A stretch of 64,000 nucleotides of DNA, from positions 715,771-779,770 of the forward strand of contig NZ_LT717701.1 in NCBI RefSeq assembly GCF_900157385.1, given 5' to 3'. The notes beneath the pieces are model-generated. The model saw only the letters and a list, made by a program, of their open reading frames with translations, did no database searches and had not been told where the DNA came from. Below are positions 8,058-17,103 of this stretch, one piece after another. The number at the start of each line of letters is the position of its first letter. Within the stretch, counting starts at the first letter, position 1. Made by a program: the position numbers and the translations under genes. The DNA comes from Mycobacterium terramassiliense. Lineage in GTDB: Bacteria; Actinomycetota; Actinomycetes; Mycobacteriales; Mycobacteriaceae.

Positions 8058-9079
8058 CGAACTCCCTGCTGCGCAAGCGATTCGGAAAGCTCATACAGGC
8101 TGCCGAGGTCGACTCCGTCGGAGATGGCCGGCAGTTCCAGCCGCGGCACCTTCAAGGCGTCGAGCTGCTGTGCGGTCTCGGCCCGCGCGGTGATCCGGGT
8201 CGCGTGCTCGATGGTTTCGGTCAGCAGGCCGGCGAAGTCGGTGTCGTTGAGCTTGATTCCGGCCATCTCCAGGCCGGCCCGCACCGAGTCCGCGTCCACG
8301 TCCCCTTCGGCCGCCTTGGCCAGGTCGCGCGGCTCCAGGAAGGAAGGGATGTTGCGGTTCACGATCACACTGCCGATCGGCAGCTCCATCTCGGCAAGCT
8401 CCTCGATGGCTTCCAGCGTCTCCTGCACGGGCAGCGCTTCGAGCAGTGTGACCAGATGGATGGCCGTCGCCTCCGAATGCAGCAGCTTCACCACGCCCTC
8501 GGCCTGCGAGAAAACGGGCCCGCCCTTGGCCAGGTCCTTCACCGCCTTGGTGACATCGAGGAAGCGGGCGATCCGGCCCGTCGGCGGCGCGTCGACGACG
8601 ACCGCGTCGTAGACAGGGGTCTTGGACCCCTTGTTGAGGCGCACCACCGACTCCTTGATCTTGCCGGTGAGCAGCACGTCGCGCAGGCCCGGCGCGATCG
8701 TCGTCGCGAACTCGATGGCGCCGATGCGGCGCATCGCGCGGCCCGCGATGCCCAGGTTGTAGAACATGTCCAGGTATTCCAGGAACGCGGCCTCGATGTC
8801 GATCGCCAGCGCGTTGACCTCGCCGCCCCGCTCGGCTGTGGCGATCTTGAGTTCCTGATAGGGCAGGGGCGGCACGTCGAAAAGTTGCGCAATCCCTTGG
8901 CGCCCTTCGACTTCGACGAGCAGGACCTTGCGGCCTCCCGCCGCCAGCGTCAGTGCCAGCGCGGCCGCTACCGTCGACTTACCCGTCCCGCCTTTGCCGG
9001 TCACGAAATGCAAGCGGGCCTTCGACAGGCGCGATGGCCAGCCGACCGAACTGCCGCCGCTAGGAATGGATGCCACCAT
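8054..9079 (-). CDS. ArsA/Get3-family ATPase, subunit 1 (Rv3679-like)
   Basis: The 341-residue protein has a deviant Walker A (GKGGTGKST, 28-36) with the extra signature lysine K29 typical of MinD/Get3 ATPases, and VVDAPPTGRIARFLD as switch II. The partner encoded just downstream probably forms a heteromer with it. No membrane segment is visible, so it is cytosolic. The start is ATG at 9079, about 75 bases from the divergent DUF4177 gene, so a shared promoter region lies between them. Confidence 0.9.
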   Translation of the reverse strand: MVASIPSGGSSVGWPSRLSKARLHFVTGKGGTGKSTVAAALALTLAAGGRKVLLVEVEGRQGIAQLFDVPPLPYQELKIATAERGGEVNALAIDIEAAFLEYLDMFYNLGIAGRAMRRIGAIEFATTIAPGLRDVLLTGKIKESVVRLNKGSKTPVYDAVVVDAPPTGRIARFLDVTKAVKDLAKGGPVFSQAEGVVKLLHSEATAIHLVTLLEALPVQETLEAIEELAEMELPIGSVIVNRNIPSFLEPRDLAKAAEGDVDADSVRAGLEMAGIKLNDTDFAGLLTETIEHATRITARAETAQQLDALKVPRLELPAISDGVDLGSLYELSESLAQQGVR

Positions 9080-9153
9080 CGCATGCTAGCCCGACCGCCG
9101 CACGGCGCTTGGGCAGGCCAGAGCCGTTGAACGCCGACCGATAAGCTCGCGTC

Positions 9154-9315
9154 ATGAGCCAACCCACCGCATGGGAATACGTCACGGTCCCACTGCTCAC
9201 GCACGCGACCAAACAGATCCTCGACCAGTGGGGGGCCGACGGCTGGGAGCTGGTGTCCGTACTGCCCGGGCCCACCGGCGAGCAGCACGTCGCGTATTTG
9301 AAGCGCCCCAAATAG
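9154..9315 (+). CDS. Small DUF4177-type protein (Rv3678A-like), 53 residues
   Basis: A 53-residue reading begins with ATG at 9154 and ends with TAG at 9313. It has the DUF4177 pattern: WEYVTVPLL, a WGADGWELVSV strand and a short basic tail. The family is small, cytosolic and of unknown function. It is two bases ahead of the RidA-like gene and so is the first gene of a three-gene run with that and the beta-lactamase-fold gene. Confidence 0.85.
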   Translation: MSQPTAWEYVTVPLLTHATKQILDQWGADGWELVSVLPGPTGEQHVAYLKRPK

Positions 9316-9317
9316 AG

Positions 9318-9773
9318 ATGAGTGCTTCCGCCCGGCTGGAGCGGCTCGGGGTCGCGCTCCCGGAGGTGGCTGCGCCGCTGGCCTCGTACGTACCCGCGGT
9401 ACGAACCGGCAACCTGGTCTACACCTCGGGTCAGCTGCCGATTCAGTCCGGACAGCTGGCGGGGACCGGCAAGGTCGGCGCCGAGGTCAGCCCCGAACAG
9501 GGCAGGGCGATGGCGCGGATCTGCGCCTTGAACGCGCTCGCGGCTGTGAATTCGCTGGTGGGCGTCGACGCCGTCGCCCGGGTGGTCAAGGTGGTCGGGT
9601 TCGTCGCCTCGGCTCCGGGTTTCAACGGCCAGCCAGGAGTCGTCAACGGCGCATCGGAGCTGCTCGCCGAGGTGTTCGGCGACGCGGGGGCGCACGCGCG
9701 TTCGGCGGTCGGCGTATCCGAGCTGCCGCTGGACGCGCCGGTGGAGGTGGAGCTGATCGTGGAGGTTGGCTGA
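9318..9773 (+). CDS. RidA/YjgF-family protein (Rv3678c-like)
   Basis: The 151-residue protein matches the RidA (YjgF/YER057c) fold, with VYTSGQLP near residues 35-42 and the VVKVVGFVASAPGF core. RidA proteins hydrolyse reactive enamines and imines made by PLP enzymes. Whether this member keeps that activity is uncertain, as the subfamily is divergent. The ATG at 9318 follows the stop of the DUF4177 gene by two bases. Confidence 0.88.
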   Translation: MSASARLERLGVALPEVAAPLASYVPAVRTGNLVYTSGQLPIQSGQLAGTGKVGAEVSPEQGRAMARICALNALAAVNSLVGVDAVARVVKVVGFVASAPGFNGQPGVVNGASELLAEVFGDAGAHARSAVGVSELPLDAPVEVELIVEVG

Positions 9774-9777
9774 GGCC

Positions 9778-10572
9778 GTGACCGAGGTTGCCGAGTCACT
9801 GACCCACCCCGCATACGGCAGGTTGCGGGCGGTCACCGACACCGTCTCGGTCCTGTTGGCCGACAACCCCGGCCTGCTGACGCTGGAGGGCACCAACACC
9901 TGGGTGCTGCGCGGCCCCGGCAGCGACGAGATGGTCGTCGTGGATCCCGGGCCGGAGGACGACGAGCACATCGAACGGGTCGCCGCCGCCGGTCGCATCT
10001 CCCTGGTGCTGATCAGTCACCGGCACGGCGACCACACCGACGGCATCGACAAGCTGGTCGAACGCACCGGTGCCACCGTCCGGTCGGCGGGCAGCGGGTT
10101 TCTGCGCGGCCTCGGCGGTGAGCTCGTCGATGGGGAAGTGATCGATGCGGCCGGCCTGAAGATCAAGGTGATGGCGACGCCCGGCCACACCGCCGACTCG
10201 CTGTCGTTCGTCCTGGACGACGCCGTGCTCACCGCGGACACCGTGCTGGGCCGCGGCACCACCGTCATCGACAAGGAGGACGGGAGTCTCGCCGACTACC
10301 TGGAATCGCTGCGGAGGCTACGCGGCCTGGGCCCGCGCACCGTGTTGCCCGGGCACGGGCCGGATTTGCCGAATCTGGAAGCCGTCGCGGCCGGATACCT
10401 GATGCACCGGCACGAACGTCTGGAGCAGGTGCGCGCGGCGTTGCGGCAACTCGGCGAGGATGCCAGCGCGCGCCAGGTCGTCGAACACGTCTACGTCGAC
10501 GTCGACGAGAAGCTCTGGGACGCGGCCGAGTGGTCGGTTCAGGCGCAACTGGCCTACCTGCGTCGAGACTGA
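9778..10572 (+). CDS. Metallo-beta-lactamase-fold hydrolase, LACTB2-like (Rv3677c-like)
   Basis: The 264-residue protein has the HxHxDH zinc motif (H81, H83, D85, H86 in SHRHGDH), TPGHTADS as the next histidine ligand and LPGHGPDL further on. A C-terminal winged-helix-like region (about 205-264) is typical of LACTB2-type ribonucleases or hydrolases. GTG at 9778 was preferred over TTG at 9766, because it gives the family length and has GGAGG 12 bases upstream. It is the third gene of the DUF4177, RidA, MBL run. Confidence 0.88.
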   Translation: MTEVAESLTHPAYGRLRAVTDTVSVLLADNPGLLTLEGTNTWVLRGPGSDEMVVVDPGPEDDEHIERVAAAGRISLVLISHRHGDHTDGIDKLVERTGATVRSAGSGFLRGLGGELVDGEVIDAAGLKIKVMATPGHTADSLSFVLDDAVLTADTVLGRGTTVIDKEDGSLADYLESLRRLRGLGPRTVLPGHGPDLPNLEAVAAGYLMHRHERLEQVRAALRQLGEDASARQVVEHVYVDVDEKLWDAAEWSVQAQLAYLRRD

Positions 10573-10633
10573 ATTTCTGCAAGAAAGGTGCGAGTAGGGG
10601 CCTGCAAAATCACAGGCTCGGCGCGGGCCGCGG

Positions 10634-11308
10634 CTAACGAGCGCGCCTGGCCAGCCGTTCGGAGTCCGAAATCAGCACGCTCTTGCCCTCCAGCCGGATC
10701 CAGCCGCGGTGGGCGAAATCGGCCAGGGCTTTGTTCACAGTCTCCCGGGACGCGCCCACCAGCTGGGCGATCTCCTCCTGCGTCAGGTCGTGGGTGACCC
10801 GCATCGCGCCGCCCTCCTGGGTGCCGAAGCGCTGGGCCAGCTGCAGCAGCTGCTTGGCCACCCGGCCGGGCACGTCGGTGAAGATGAGGTCGGCGAGGTT
10901 GTTGTTGGTCCGGCGCAGGCGCCGGGCCAACACCCGCAGCAGCTGTTCCGCGATCTCCGGCCGGTCGGCGATCCAGGCCCGGAGCGCGTCGCGGTCCATC
11001 GACACCGCCCGCACCTCGGTAATGGTGGTGGCGCTGGAAGTCCGCGGGCCGGGGTCAAAGATCGACAACTCACCGAACATGTCCGACGGGCCCATGATCG
11101 TCAGCAGATTTTCCCGGCCATCGGGCGAACGCCGCCCGATTTTGACCTTCCCCGAGACGATGATGTACAGGCGATCCCCGGGCTCCCCTTCGGCGAAAAC
11201 CGTGTGCCCGCGCGGGAAGTCGACGGGTTGCAATTGCTTGGTCAGCGCGGTGACCGCGCTGGGCTCAACCCCTTGGAAGATTCCTGCTCTTGCCAGGATC
11301 TCGTCCAC
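10634..11308 (-). CDS. crp: cAMP-responsive transcription factor Crp
   Basis: The 224-residue CRP/FNR regulator has an N-terminal cyclic-nucleotide domain with the phosphate cassette FGELSIFDPGPRTSSA (78-93, E80, R89, T90) and a C-terminal winged helix whose recognition helix is ASRETVNKAL (186-195). It matches Rv3676, which regulates whiB1, rpfA, sdhC and others. The start is GTG at 11308 after AGAGG. It converges with the MBL gene; a short GCCTG/CAGGC hairpin lies between them. Confidence 0.96.
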   Translation of the reverse strand: MDEILARAGIFQGVEPSAVTALTKQLQPVDFPRGHTVFAEGEPGDRLYIIVSGKVKIGRRSPDGRENLLTIMGPSDMFGELSIFDPGPRTSSATTITEVRAVSMDRDALRAWIADRPEIAEQLLRVLARRLRRTNNNLADLIFTDVPGRVAKQLLQLAQRFGTQEGGAMRVTHDLTQEEIAQLVGASRETVNKALADFAHRGWIRLEGKSVLISDSERLARRAR

Positions 11309-11405
11309 GTTGCCTCTTCAGCTTTCCGATTATGTGTACGGGCAGGCCAACCCTGCTCGTGTGACGTAAGTCTAGAGGTAAGCGAATTGTGTCCAACGTG
11401 CCACG

Positions 11406-11789
11406 CTACACACGATTGACGTGTCGAGCCCCCCTAAATTGCGGATTGACATGCGAATGGGCTCCCACCCGCGTCGGCAATCCGGGCTCGTCGGGGGCGC
11501 CGAAGGCGATGGCAAACTCCGGCGCGGCGTGGCGGGGGCCGGCCGATTCCGGCCCGGCCGGCCGCAGCGCCTGGCGCCGATGCAGGTATTCCAGCGCCTC
11601 GGGCATGCCCTCACGGGCCAGCGTGTGCACATCGACGGCGTCCGCATGGTCGAGGAAGTCCTCGACGTCGCTCGTCGTGACGGTGTCGTGGGCGAGGTCG
11701 GACTCCAGCCGCCCCAGACCGAGCGCCACGAGCATGAGCAGCCCGGGAACGCACGCCACCAGCAACCATGACACAAGGAGAGTAAACAT
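11406..11789 (-). CDS. Small membrane protein (Rv3675-like)
   Basis: The 127-residue protein has one N-terminal membrane helix (about 4-25) and a soluble, His- and Pro-containing tail with an amphipathic segment around 40-70. I recognise it only by position and by similarity in size to Rv3675, a conserved protein of unknown function. It lies upstream of crp on the same strand. About 97 bases separate the two, so crp probably has its own promoter. Confidence 0.75.
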   Translation of the reverse strand: MFTLLVSWLLVACVPGLLMLVALGLGRLESDLAHDTVTTSDVEDFLDHADAVDVHTLAREGMPEALEYLHRRQALRPAGPESAGPRHAAPEFAIAFGAPDEPGLPTRVGAHSHVNPQFRGARHVNRV

Positions 11790-11833
11790 GGCTTAGGTCT
11801 CAGCCAGATCACGAAATCAGTACTCTGTCGTAG

Positions 11834-12643
11834 GTGACAGCGGCGAAGGCATCCGGGCGTTCGAAGCCCAAGCCGACCACGCAAGACGGTGCCGTCAACG
11901 GGCGGCGCAGGGCGCCGGAGACCCCGGAGACCCGGGTTGGCCTGGTCCGCCGGGCGCGGCGGATGAATCGCGCACTGGCGCAAGCGTTTCCCGACGCGCA
12001 CTGCGAATTGGATTTCACGACGCCGCTGGAGCTGACGGTGGCCACCATCTTGTCGGCGCAGAGCACCGACAAGCGGGTCAACCTGACGACGCCCGCGCTG
12101 TTCAAGCGGTACCGCTCGGCGCTGGATTATGCGCAAGCCGACCGCGGCGAGCTGGAGAATCTCATCCGCCCCACCGGGTTTTTCCGCAATAAGGCGGCCT
12201 CTCTCATGGGCCTGGGGCAGGCCCTGGTCGAACGGTTCGACGGCGAGGTGCCGTCGACCATGGCCGACCTGGTCACCCTGCCCGGCGTGGGGCGCAAGAC
12301 CGCCAACGTCATCCTCGGCAACGCCTTCGGCATCCCGGGAATCACCGTCGACACCCATTTCTCGCGACTGGTGCAGCGGTGGCGCTGGACGGCCGAGAAG
12401 GACCCGGTGAAGATCGAGCACGCGGTCGGGGCACTGATCGAACGCCGGGAGTGGACCATGTTGAGCCACCGGGTGATCTTCCACGGCCGCCGGGTGTGCC
12501 ACGCCCGCAAACCCGCATGCGGCGCCTGCATCCTGGCCAAGGACTGCCCCTCGTTCGGTCTGGGGCCGACGGAACCGCTGCTCGCCGCGCCGCTGGTCCA
12601 GGGGCCGGAAACCGAGCACCTGCTGGCCCTGGTGGGGCTCTAA
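11834..12643 (+). CDS. nth: Endonuclease III, DNA base-excision repair glycosylase/lyase
   Basis: The 269-residue enzyme removes oxidised pyrimidines and cuts the abasic strand. The helix-hairpin-helix LPGVGRKTAN (149-158) holds catalytic K155, and D173 (TVDTHF) is the second catalytic residue. The [4Fe-4S] cluster ligands C222, C229, C232 and C238 have the exact C-X6-C-X2-C-X5-C spacing. About 25 extra N-terminal residues, rich in basic residues, precede the core; a later start is possible. It heads the run with the thioredoxin-like, NUDIX and marP genes. Confidence 0.95.
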   Translation: MTAAKASGRSKPKPTTQDGAVNGRRRAPETPETRVGLVRRARRMNRALAQAFPDAHCELDFTTPLELTVATILSAQSTDKRVNLTTPALFKRYRSALDYAQADRGELENLIRPTGFFRNKAASLMGLGQALVERFDGEVPSTMADLVTLPGVGRKTANVILGNAFGIPGITVDTHFSRLVQRWRWTAEKDPVKIEHAVGALIERREWTMLSHRVIFHGRRVCHARKPACGACILAKDCPSFGLGPTEPLLAAPLVQGPETEHLLALVGL

Positions 12644-12660
12644 TACCGGGGCCGGAGACC

Positions 12661-13299
12661 TTGACCCGGACGACCCGCTGGACCATCGCGATCCTGGCGG
12701 TGGTGGCGGCGTTGGTGGTGGCCCTGGTGGCCCAGTTGCACGACGGGTCCGCGCCGACCGCGCCGAACCAATCGCGGGCCCCCCGGGAACACCGCGACGC
12801 CGACACCCCCGCCGCGCTGGCGGGTCCCCGGCAGCGCGCGAACCTGCCGCCGTGTCCGGCCGACGGCCCCGGCCCCGGCCCCGAGGCGCTGCGCGGCATC
12901 ACCGTGGACTGCGCCGCCGACGGCTCGGCCGTCGACGTCGCCCGCGCGTTGGCCGGACGCCGAGTGGTGCTCAACCTGTGGGCCTATTGGTGCGGGCCAT
13001 GCGCCGCCGAGCTTCCGGCGATGGCCGAGTACCAACGGCGGGTCGGGGCGAACGTGATGGTGGTGACGGTGCACCAGGACGAAAACGAGACGGCCGCATT
13101 ACTGCGGTTGGCGGAGTTGGGCGTTCGCCTCCCGACCCTGCAGGACGGTCGTCGTCGGGTCGCGGCTGCGCTGCGTGTGGTAAATGTGATGCCTGCGACG
13201 GTCGTCCTCCGGCCGGACGGTAGCGTTGCCCAAGTGCTGCCGCGGCCTTTTGCCAACGCCGACGAGATCGCGGCTGCCGTCGGAAACGACGCGAGTTGA
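12661..13299 (+). CDS. Membrane-anchored thioredoxin-like protein (Rv3673c-like)
   Basis: This 212-residue protein has an uncleaved signal-anchor (about 7-26), a Pro-rich linker and a TlpA/ResA-type thioredoxin domain outside the membrane. The active site is W-C111-G-P-C114. ResA-type proteins reduce disulfides in exported proteins or apocytochromes. The TTG at 12661 was chosen because GGAG lies just upstream and the anchor begins at once. The gene starts 17 bases after nth. Confidence 0.85.
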   Translation: MTRTTRWTIAILAVVAALVVALVAQLHDGSAPTAPNQSRAPREHRDADTPAALAGPRQRANLPPCPADGPGPGPEALRGITVDCAADGSAVDVARALAGRRVVLNLWAYWCGPCAAELPAMAEYQRRVGANVMVVTVHQDENETAALLRLAELGVRLPTLQDGRRRVAAALRVVNVMPATVVLRPDGSVAQVLPRPFANADEIAAAVGNDAS

Positions 13300-13316
13300 G
13301 GCCGAGGGAGGTGCCG

Positions 13317-14138
13317 GTGAGCGCTGGGGGTACGCCCCCGCCTAACGGGGACCCAACCCACGGGCGGGCACCGGTTCCGCTCAGGCCCGACGTGTCACCG
13401 TCCTGGCTGCGCCCGCTGGTCGACAACGTGGGTCAGATTCCCGAGGCGTACCGGCATCGGCTGCCGGCCGGCGTGCTGGCGATGGTGACCGCGGCCAAGG
13501 CCGCATCGTCGATGGCGTCATTGGTCGGCGACGACCGCGAGGCCGCCGTTCTGGTGTTGTTCTCGGGCCCCGAGTCCGGGCCGCCCGGCGGCGGCCTGCC
13601 CGACGACGCCGATCTGCTGCTGACCGTGCGGGCCTCGACGCTGCGCCACCACGCCGGCCAGGCGGCCTTTCCCGGCGGCGCTTCCGATCCCACCGACGAA
13701 GGTCCGATCGCCACCGCCCTGCGCGAAGCGCGCGAGGAAACCGGGATCGACGTGAGCCGGCTGCATCCGCTGGCCACCATGGAGCGCACGTTCATCGCCC
13801 CGTCGCGGTTCCACGTCGTCCCGGTGCTCGCCTATTCGCCCGATCCGGGGCCGGTGGCCGTCGTCGACGAGACCGAAACGGCCATCGTATCGCGAGTTCC
13901 GTTGCGCGCCTTCATAAATCCGGACAACCGGCTGATGGTGTACCGCGGCAACCTCGGCCGCCGATGGGCCGGGCCGGCGTTTCTGTTGAACCAGATGTTG
14001 GTGTGGGGTTTCACCGGCCAGGTGATCTCCGCGATGCTCGACGTCGCCGGCTGGGCTCAGCCCTGGGACACGACCGACATCCGCGAGTTGGACGAGGCGA
14101 TGGTGCTGGTCGGCAACGAGGGCGGGTCCCGCCGATGA
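13317..14138 (+). CDS. NUDIX hydrolase, CoA pyrophosphatase-like (Rv3672c-like)
   Basis: The 273-residue protein contains a NUDIX box in FPGGASDPTD...ALREAREETGI, with the REAREE core that binds Mg2+. The context GQAAFPGG upstream is typical of the NudL/CoA-diphosphatase branch, so CoA or its derivatives are likely substrates; this is inference. GTG at 13317 follows GAGGGAG at 13304-13310 and gives the family length. Its stop overlaps the start of marP (ATGA). Confidence 0.88.
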   Translation: MSAGGTPPPNGDPTHGRAPVPLRPDVSPSWLRPLVDNVGQIPEAYRHRLPAGVLAMVTAAKAASSMASLVGDDREAAVLVLFSGPESGPPGGGLPDDADLLLTVRASTLRHHAGQAAFPGGASDPTDEGPIATALREAREETGIDVSRLHPLATMERTFIAPSRFHVVPVLAYSPDPGPVAVVDETETAIVSRVPLRAFINPDNRLMVYRGNLGRRWAGPAFLLNQMLVWGFTGQVISAMLDVAGWAQPWDTTDIRELDEAMVLVGNEGGSRR

Positions 14139-15343
14139 ACATGAACTCGATGACCCCGTCGCAGTGGCTGGACATCGCCGTCCTGTCGGTCGCGTTCATC
14201 GCGGCCATCTCGGGCTGGCGTTCGGGGGCGCTGGGCTCCCTGCTGTCGTTCGTCGGTGTGCTGCTGGGCGCCATCGCGGGCGTGCTGCTGGCGCCCCACA
14301 TCGTCAGCCACATCGCCGCGCCCCGCGCGAAACTCTTCACCGCGCTGTTTTTGATCCTCGCGCTGGTCGTCGTCGGTGAGGTCGCCGGCGTGGTGCTGGG
14401 CCGTGCCGTGCGGGGCGCAATCCGCAGCCGCACAATACGATTGGTCGACTCCGTCATCGGGGTGGGCGTGCAGCTCGTCGTGGTGCTGACCGCGGCGTGG
14501 CTGTTGGCGACGCCGCTGACCCAGTCCAAGGACCAGCCCGAGCTGGCCTCCGCGGTCAAGGGCTCCCGGGTCCTCGCCCAGGTCAACGAGGTGGCGCCAC
14601 CCTGGCTGAAGACGGTGCCCAAGCGGCTCTCGGCGCTGCTGAACACCTCCGGGCTGCCCGCGGTGCTCGAGCCGTTCAGCCGCACCCCGGTGATTCCGGT
14701 CGCCTCACCGGATCCCGCCCTGGCCAACAACCCGGTGGTGACCAGCACCGCACCCAGCGTCGTCAAGGTGCGCAGCCTGGCGCCGAGCTGCCAAAAAGTG
14801 TTGGAGGGCAGCGGATTCGTGATAGCCCCCGACCGGGTGATGACCAATGCGCACGTGGTGGCGGGGTCCAACAGCGTCCAGATCTACGCCAGCGGCAACC
14901 CCCTCGACGCCACCGTGGTGTCCTATGACCCGTCGGTCGACATCGCGATCCTGGCGGTCCCCAACCTGCCGCCCCAGCCGTTGGCCTTCGCCCAGGGCGA
15001 GGCGAAGAGCGGGGAAAGCGTTGTGGTGCTCGGTTATCCGGGCGGCGGCAACTTCACCGCGACCCCGGCCCGGATTCGCGAGGCCATCAGGCTCAGCGGC
15101 CCCGACATCTACCGGGATCCGGCGCCGGTCGCCCGCGACGTGTACACCATCAGAGCCAGTGTGGAGCAGGGCAATTCGGGTGGACCGCTGATCGATCTCA
15201 ACGGTCACGTGCTCGGGGTCGTGTTCGGCGCCGCCGTCGACGACCCCGACACGGGGTTCGTGTTGACGGCCGACGAGGTGGCCTCTCAGCTTTCCAAGAT
15301 CGGTGCCACCCAGCAGGTGGGCACCGGCTCGTGCGTCAGCTGA
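14135..15343 (+). CDS. marP: Periplasmic acid-resistance serine protease MarP
   Basis: The 402-residue protein has four N-terminal membrane helices (about 10-120, Colicin V production protein-like) and an HtrA/chymotrypsin-like protease domain facing the periplasm. Catalytic residues are H240 (NAHVV), D269 (SVDIAIL) and S348 (GNSGGPL). Two cysteines, near the domain start (APSCQK) and at the very end (GSCVS), match the redox-sensitive disulfide of Rv3671c. In M. tuberculosis it maintains internal pH in acid. A start at 14150 would give the 397-residue M. tuberculosis form; 14135 was chosen for its ATGA overlap with the NUDIX gene. Confidence 0.93.
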   Translation: MNMNSMTPSQWLDIAVLSVAFIAAISGWRSGALGSLLSFVGVLLGAIAGVLLAPHIVSHIAAPRAKLFTALFLILALVVVGEVAGVVLGRAVRGAIRSRTIRLVDSVIGVGVQLVVVLTAAWLLATPLTQSKDQPELASAVKGSRVLAQVNEVAPPWLKTVPKRLSALLNTSGLPAVLEPFSRTPVIPVASPDPALANNPVVTSTAPSVVKVRSLAPSCQKVLEGSGFVIAPDRVMTNAHVVAGSNSVQIYASGNPLDATVVSYDPSVDIAILAVPNLPPQPLAFAQGEAKSGESVVVLGYPGGGNFTATPARIREAIRLSGPDIYRDPAPVARDVYTIRASVEQGNSGGPLIDLNGHVLGVVFGAAVDDPDTGFVLTADEVASQLSKIGATQQVGTGSCVS

Positions 15344-16313
15344 TCCGGGTTCCGTGCACCTGCTCGAAAAACTTCATCAGGTGCCGGTTGGTTTCCTCGG
15401 GCGCCTCCTCGTGGCTGAAATGCCCTGCGCCGGTAATGGATAGATAGCGGCCCTGGGGCGCGTAGCGCTGGGTGTGATCGACCGGGTCGGCCAGCACGTA
15501 GGGGTCGGCGTCACCGCGCAGGTGCAACAACGGCATGCCGAGCTGTTGGCTCATCGACCGCATGAATCGCCGGCCTTCGCCGCGCAGCTGGCTGCGTACC
15601 GCCCACCGCTGATACTCCAGCGCGCAGTGCGCCGCGCCGGGAATCTGGATCGCCGTCCGCAGGTAGCGGATGGATTGCGAAAAGTCCTCGGAAGCAACCC
15701 ATTTGGCGCAGCTGCGGCTTCTGACCAGGCGCTCGATCTCCGCCGCGTTGTCCCGGGTCAGCACGCGTTCCGGCCACAGCGGCACCTGGTAGGCCAGCAA
15801 CGTCGGCAGCAGCGCGTAACCCTGGTCGCGGCGCATCAGCGTGGATCGCCGCAGCGCCGCCGGGTGCGGCGAGCTGATCAGCGCGATGGCGCGCACCAGC
15901 CGCGAATGCAGCAGCGCGGTCGCCCAGCAGGCCAGGCCGCCGTCCGCGTGGCCGACCAGGGTCGCCGACGAGTGTCCGAGCGCGCGGATGAGCCCGGCCG
16001 TGTCGCCGGCGAGCGTCCAGCCGTCGTAACCGCGGGGCGGCTTGTCGCTGCCCCCGTAGCCCCGTAGGTCGACCGCGACCACGCGCGCCCCGGTCAGCCC
16101 GCGCAGCTGATGGCGCCAGGACCACCAGAACGATCCGAAACCGTGCAGCAGCATCACCAGCGGCCGCGCCGTGGCCGGTTCCATGGGCGGAACCGCCGGA
16201 TCCTGTCCGTCCGGCAGGGCTTCGACGACGTGGAATCGGATGCCGTTGGCGTGCACGTCCAGGTGGCGCCACGGCCCGTCGATGCGGGTGACCGACGGAT
16301 CTGGTGACGGCAT
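15336..16313 (-). CDS. ephE: Alpha/beta hydrolase, epoxide hydrolase-like EphE
   Basis: This 325-residue alpha/beta hydrolase has the oxyanion motif HGFG (57-60), an aspartate nucleophile D124 in GHADGG, acid D268 or D270, and H298 in GAGHFSHEE. An Asp nucleophile fits epoxide hydrolase or dehalogenase chemistry, but the usual HGxP and lid tyrosines are not clear. It is named after Rv3670. It converges on marP with an 8-base overlap, and its start directly follows the stop of the holin-like gene. Confidence 0.85.
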   Translation of the reverse strand: MPSPDPSVTRIDGPWRHLDVHANGIRFHVVEALPDGQDPAVPPMEPATARPLVMLLHGFGSFWWSWRHQLRGLTGARVVAVDLRGYGGSDKPPRGYDGWTLAGDTAGLIRALGHSSATLVGHADGGLACWATALLHSRLVRAIALISSPHPAALRRSTLMRRDQGYALLPTLLAYQVPLWPERVLTRDNAAEIERLVRSRSCAKWVASEDFSQSIRYLRTAIQIPGAAHCALEYQRWAVRSQLRGEGRRFMRSMSQQLGMPLLHLRGDADPYVLADPVDHTQRYAPQGRYLSITGAGHFSHEEAPEETNRHLMKFFEQVHGTRIS

Positions 16314-16844
16314 CTACCAACCCGAGGGATCCGTGGGTTTTTCGTGCCGGCCGCCGGGGGATTCGGGAAGCTGCTTGGCCTCGGTGGCCGCCTTGTCGTG
16401 GCCGGGCGTGAGCGCCGTGCGGGTCTCCTTGACCGATTCGATCGTGTCCCGCGGCCCCCGGATGCGCCGGACCTTCAGGTAGCCCAGCAGCCCCAGCAGC
16501 GCCCCGACCACCACCATGATTCCGAACACGATCAGGTAAGCCACCCAGCGCCACAGCCAGGTATCGAGGAGTTCGGCGACGAAAAAGAAGAAAAAGAACG
16601 TGGAGTAGAACAGCACCACCAGCGCGGCGATGAAATAGACGCTGCCGGTCAGGCCCTTCTTGACGTCCCGGGTGATCTCCGAGCGCGCCAGTTCGACCTC
16701 GGCGCGCACCAGCGTGGAGACCTGGGCCGAGGCGTCTTTGATCAGGTCACCGATCGACGGCTCGGCGGCTCTGGCGTGCGGGTCGGCCAACGGAATCGTG
16801 GTCAGGGTGCTGGGCACACCGTTGTTGCGATCGTCTTTGCTCAC
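16314..16844 (-). CDS. Actinobacterial holin-X-like membrane protein (Rv3669-like)
   Basis: The 176-residue protein has two adjacent membrane helices (about 68-90 with a run of phenylalanines, and 98-122). They are flanked by an amphipathic segment (SIGDLIKDASAQVSTLVRAEVELA) and a charged C-tail. This is the pattern of the Phage_holin_3_6 family in actinobacteria, whose function is unknown. The start is GTG at 16844. It is cotranscribed with ephE with no gap. Confidence 0.82.
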   Translation of the reverse strand: MSKDDRNNGVPSTLTTIPLADPHARAAEPSIGDLIKDASAQVSTLVRAEVELARSEITRDVKKGLTGSVYFIAALVVLFYSTFFFFFFVAELLDTWLWRWVAYLIVFGIMVVVGALLGLLGYLKVRRIRGPRDTIESVKETRTALTPGHDKAATEAKQLPESPGGRHEKPTDPSGW

Positions 16845-17103
16845 AGACCCGTCCTCTCGGTTCTCTCGTCGCGGTTTATGTTGCCATGTGGTGCCGGGCC
16901 AGACGAGGGCAGCTGAAGGCCACGGGTGGGGCTTGCCGACAGCGAATCCGGCGCCGGGGCGGTAAAGTGGGCGATCCCCTTGAGCGGGAAAGGAATAAGG
17001 GAAGCGGCGTCGCTACCGCATCGACCCCGGCGAACCGCATACCTTGGCCGACTAGACTGACCGGGCCACTGGGGATGCCCCACCGCTCGATGGGAGTGTT
17101 GCG

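Noticed and set aside
10600..10617. Small hairpin GCCTG/CAGGC between the MBL and crp genes.
   Set aside because: The stem has only five pairs and no U-tract; it may be chance.
11360..11375. Possible Crp autoregulatory site (TGTGA half site) upstream of crp.
   Set aside because: The second half (TCTAG) matches the TCACA half poorly, so I do not claim a site.
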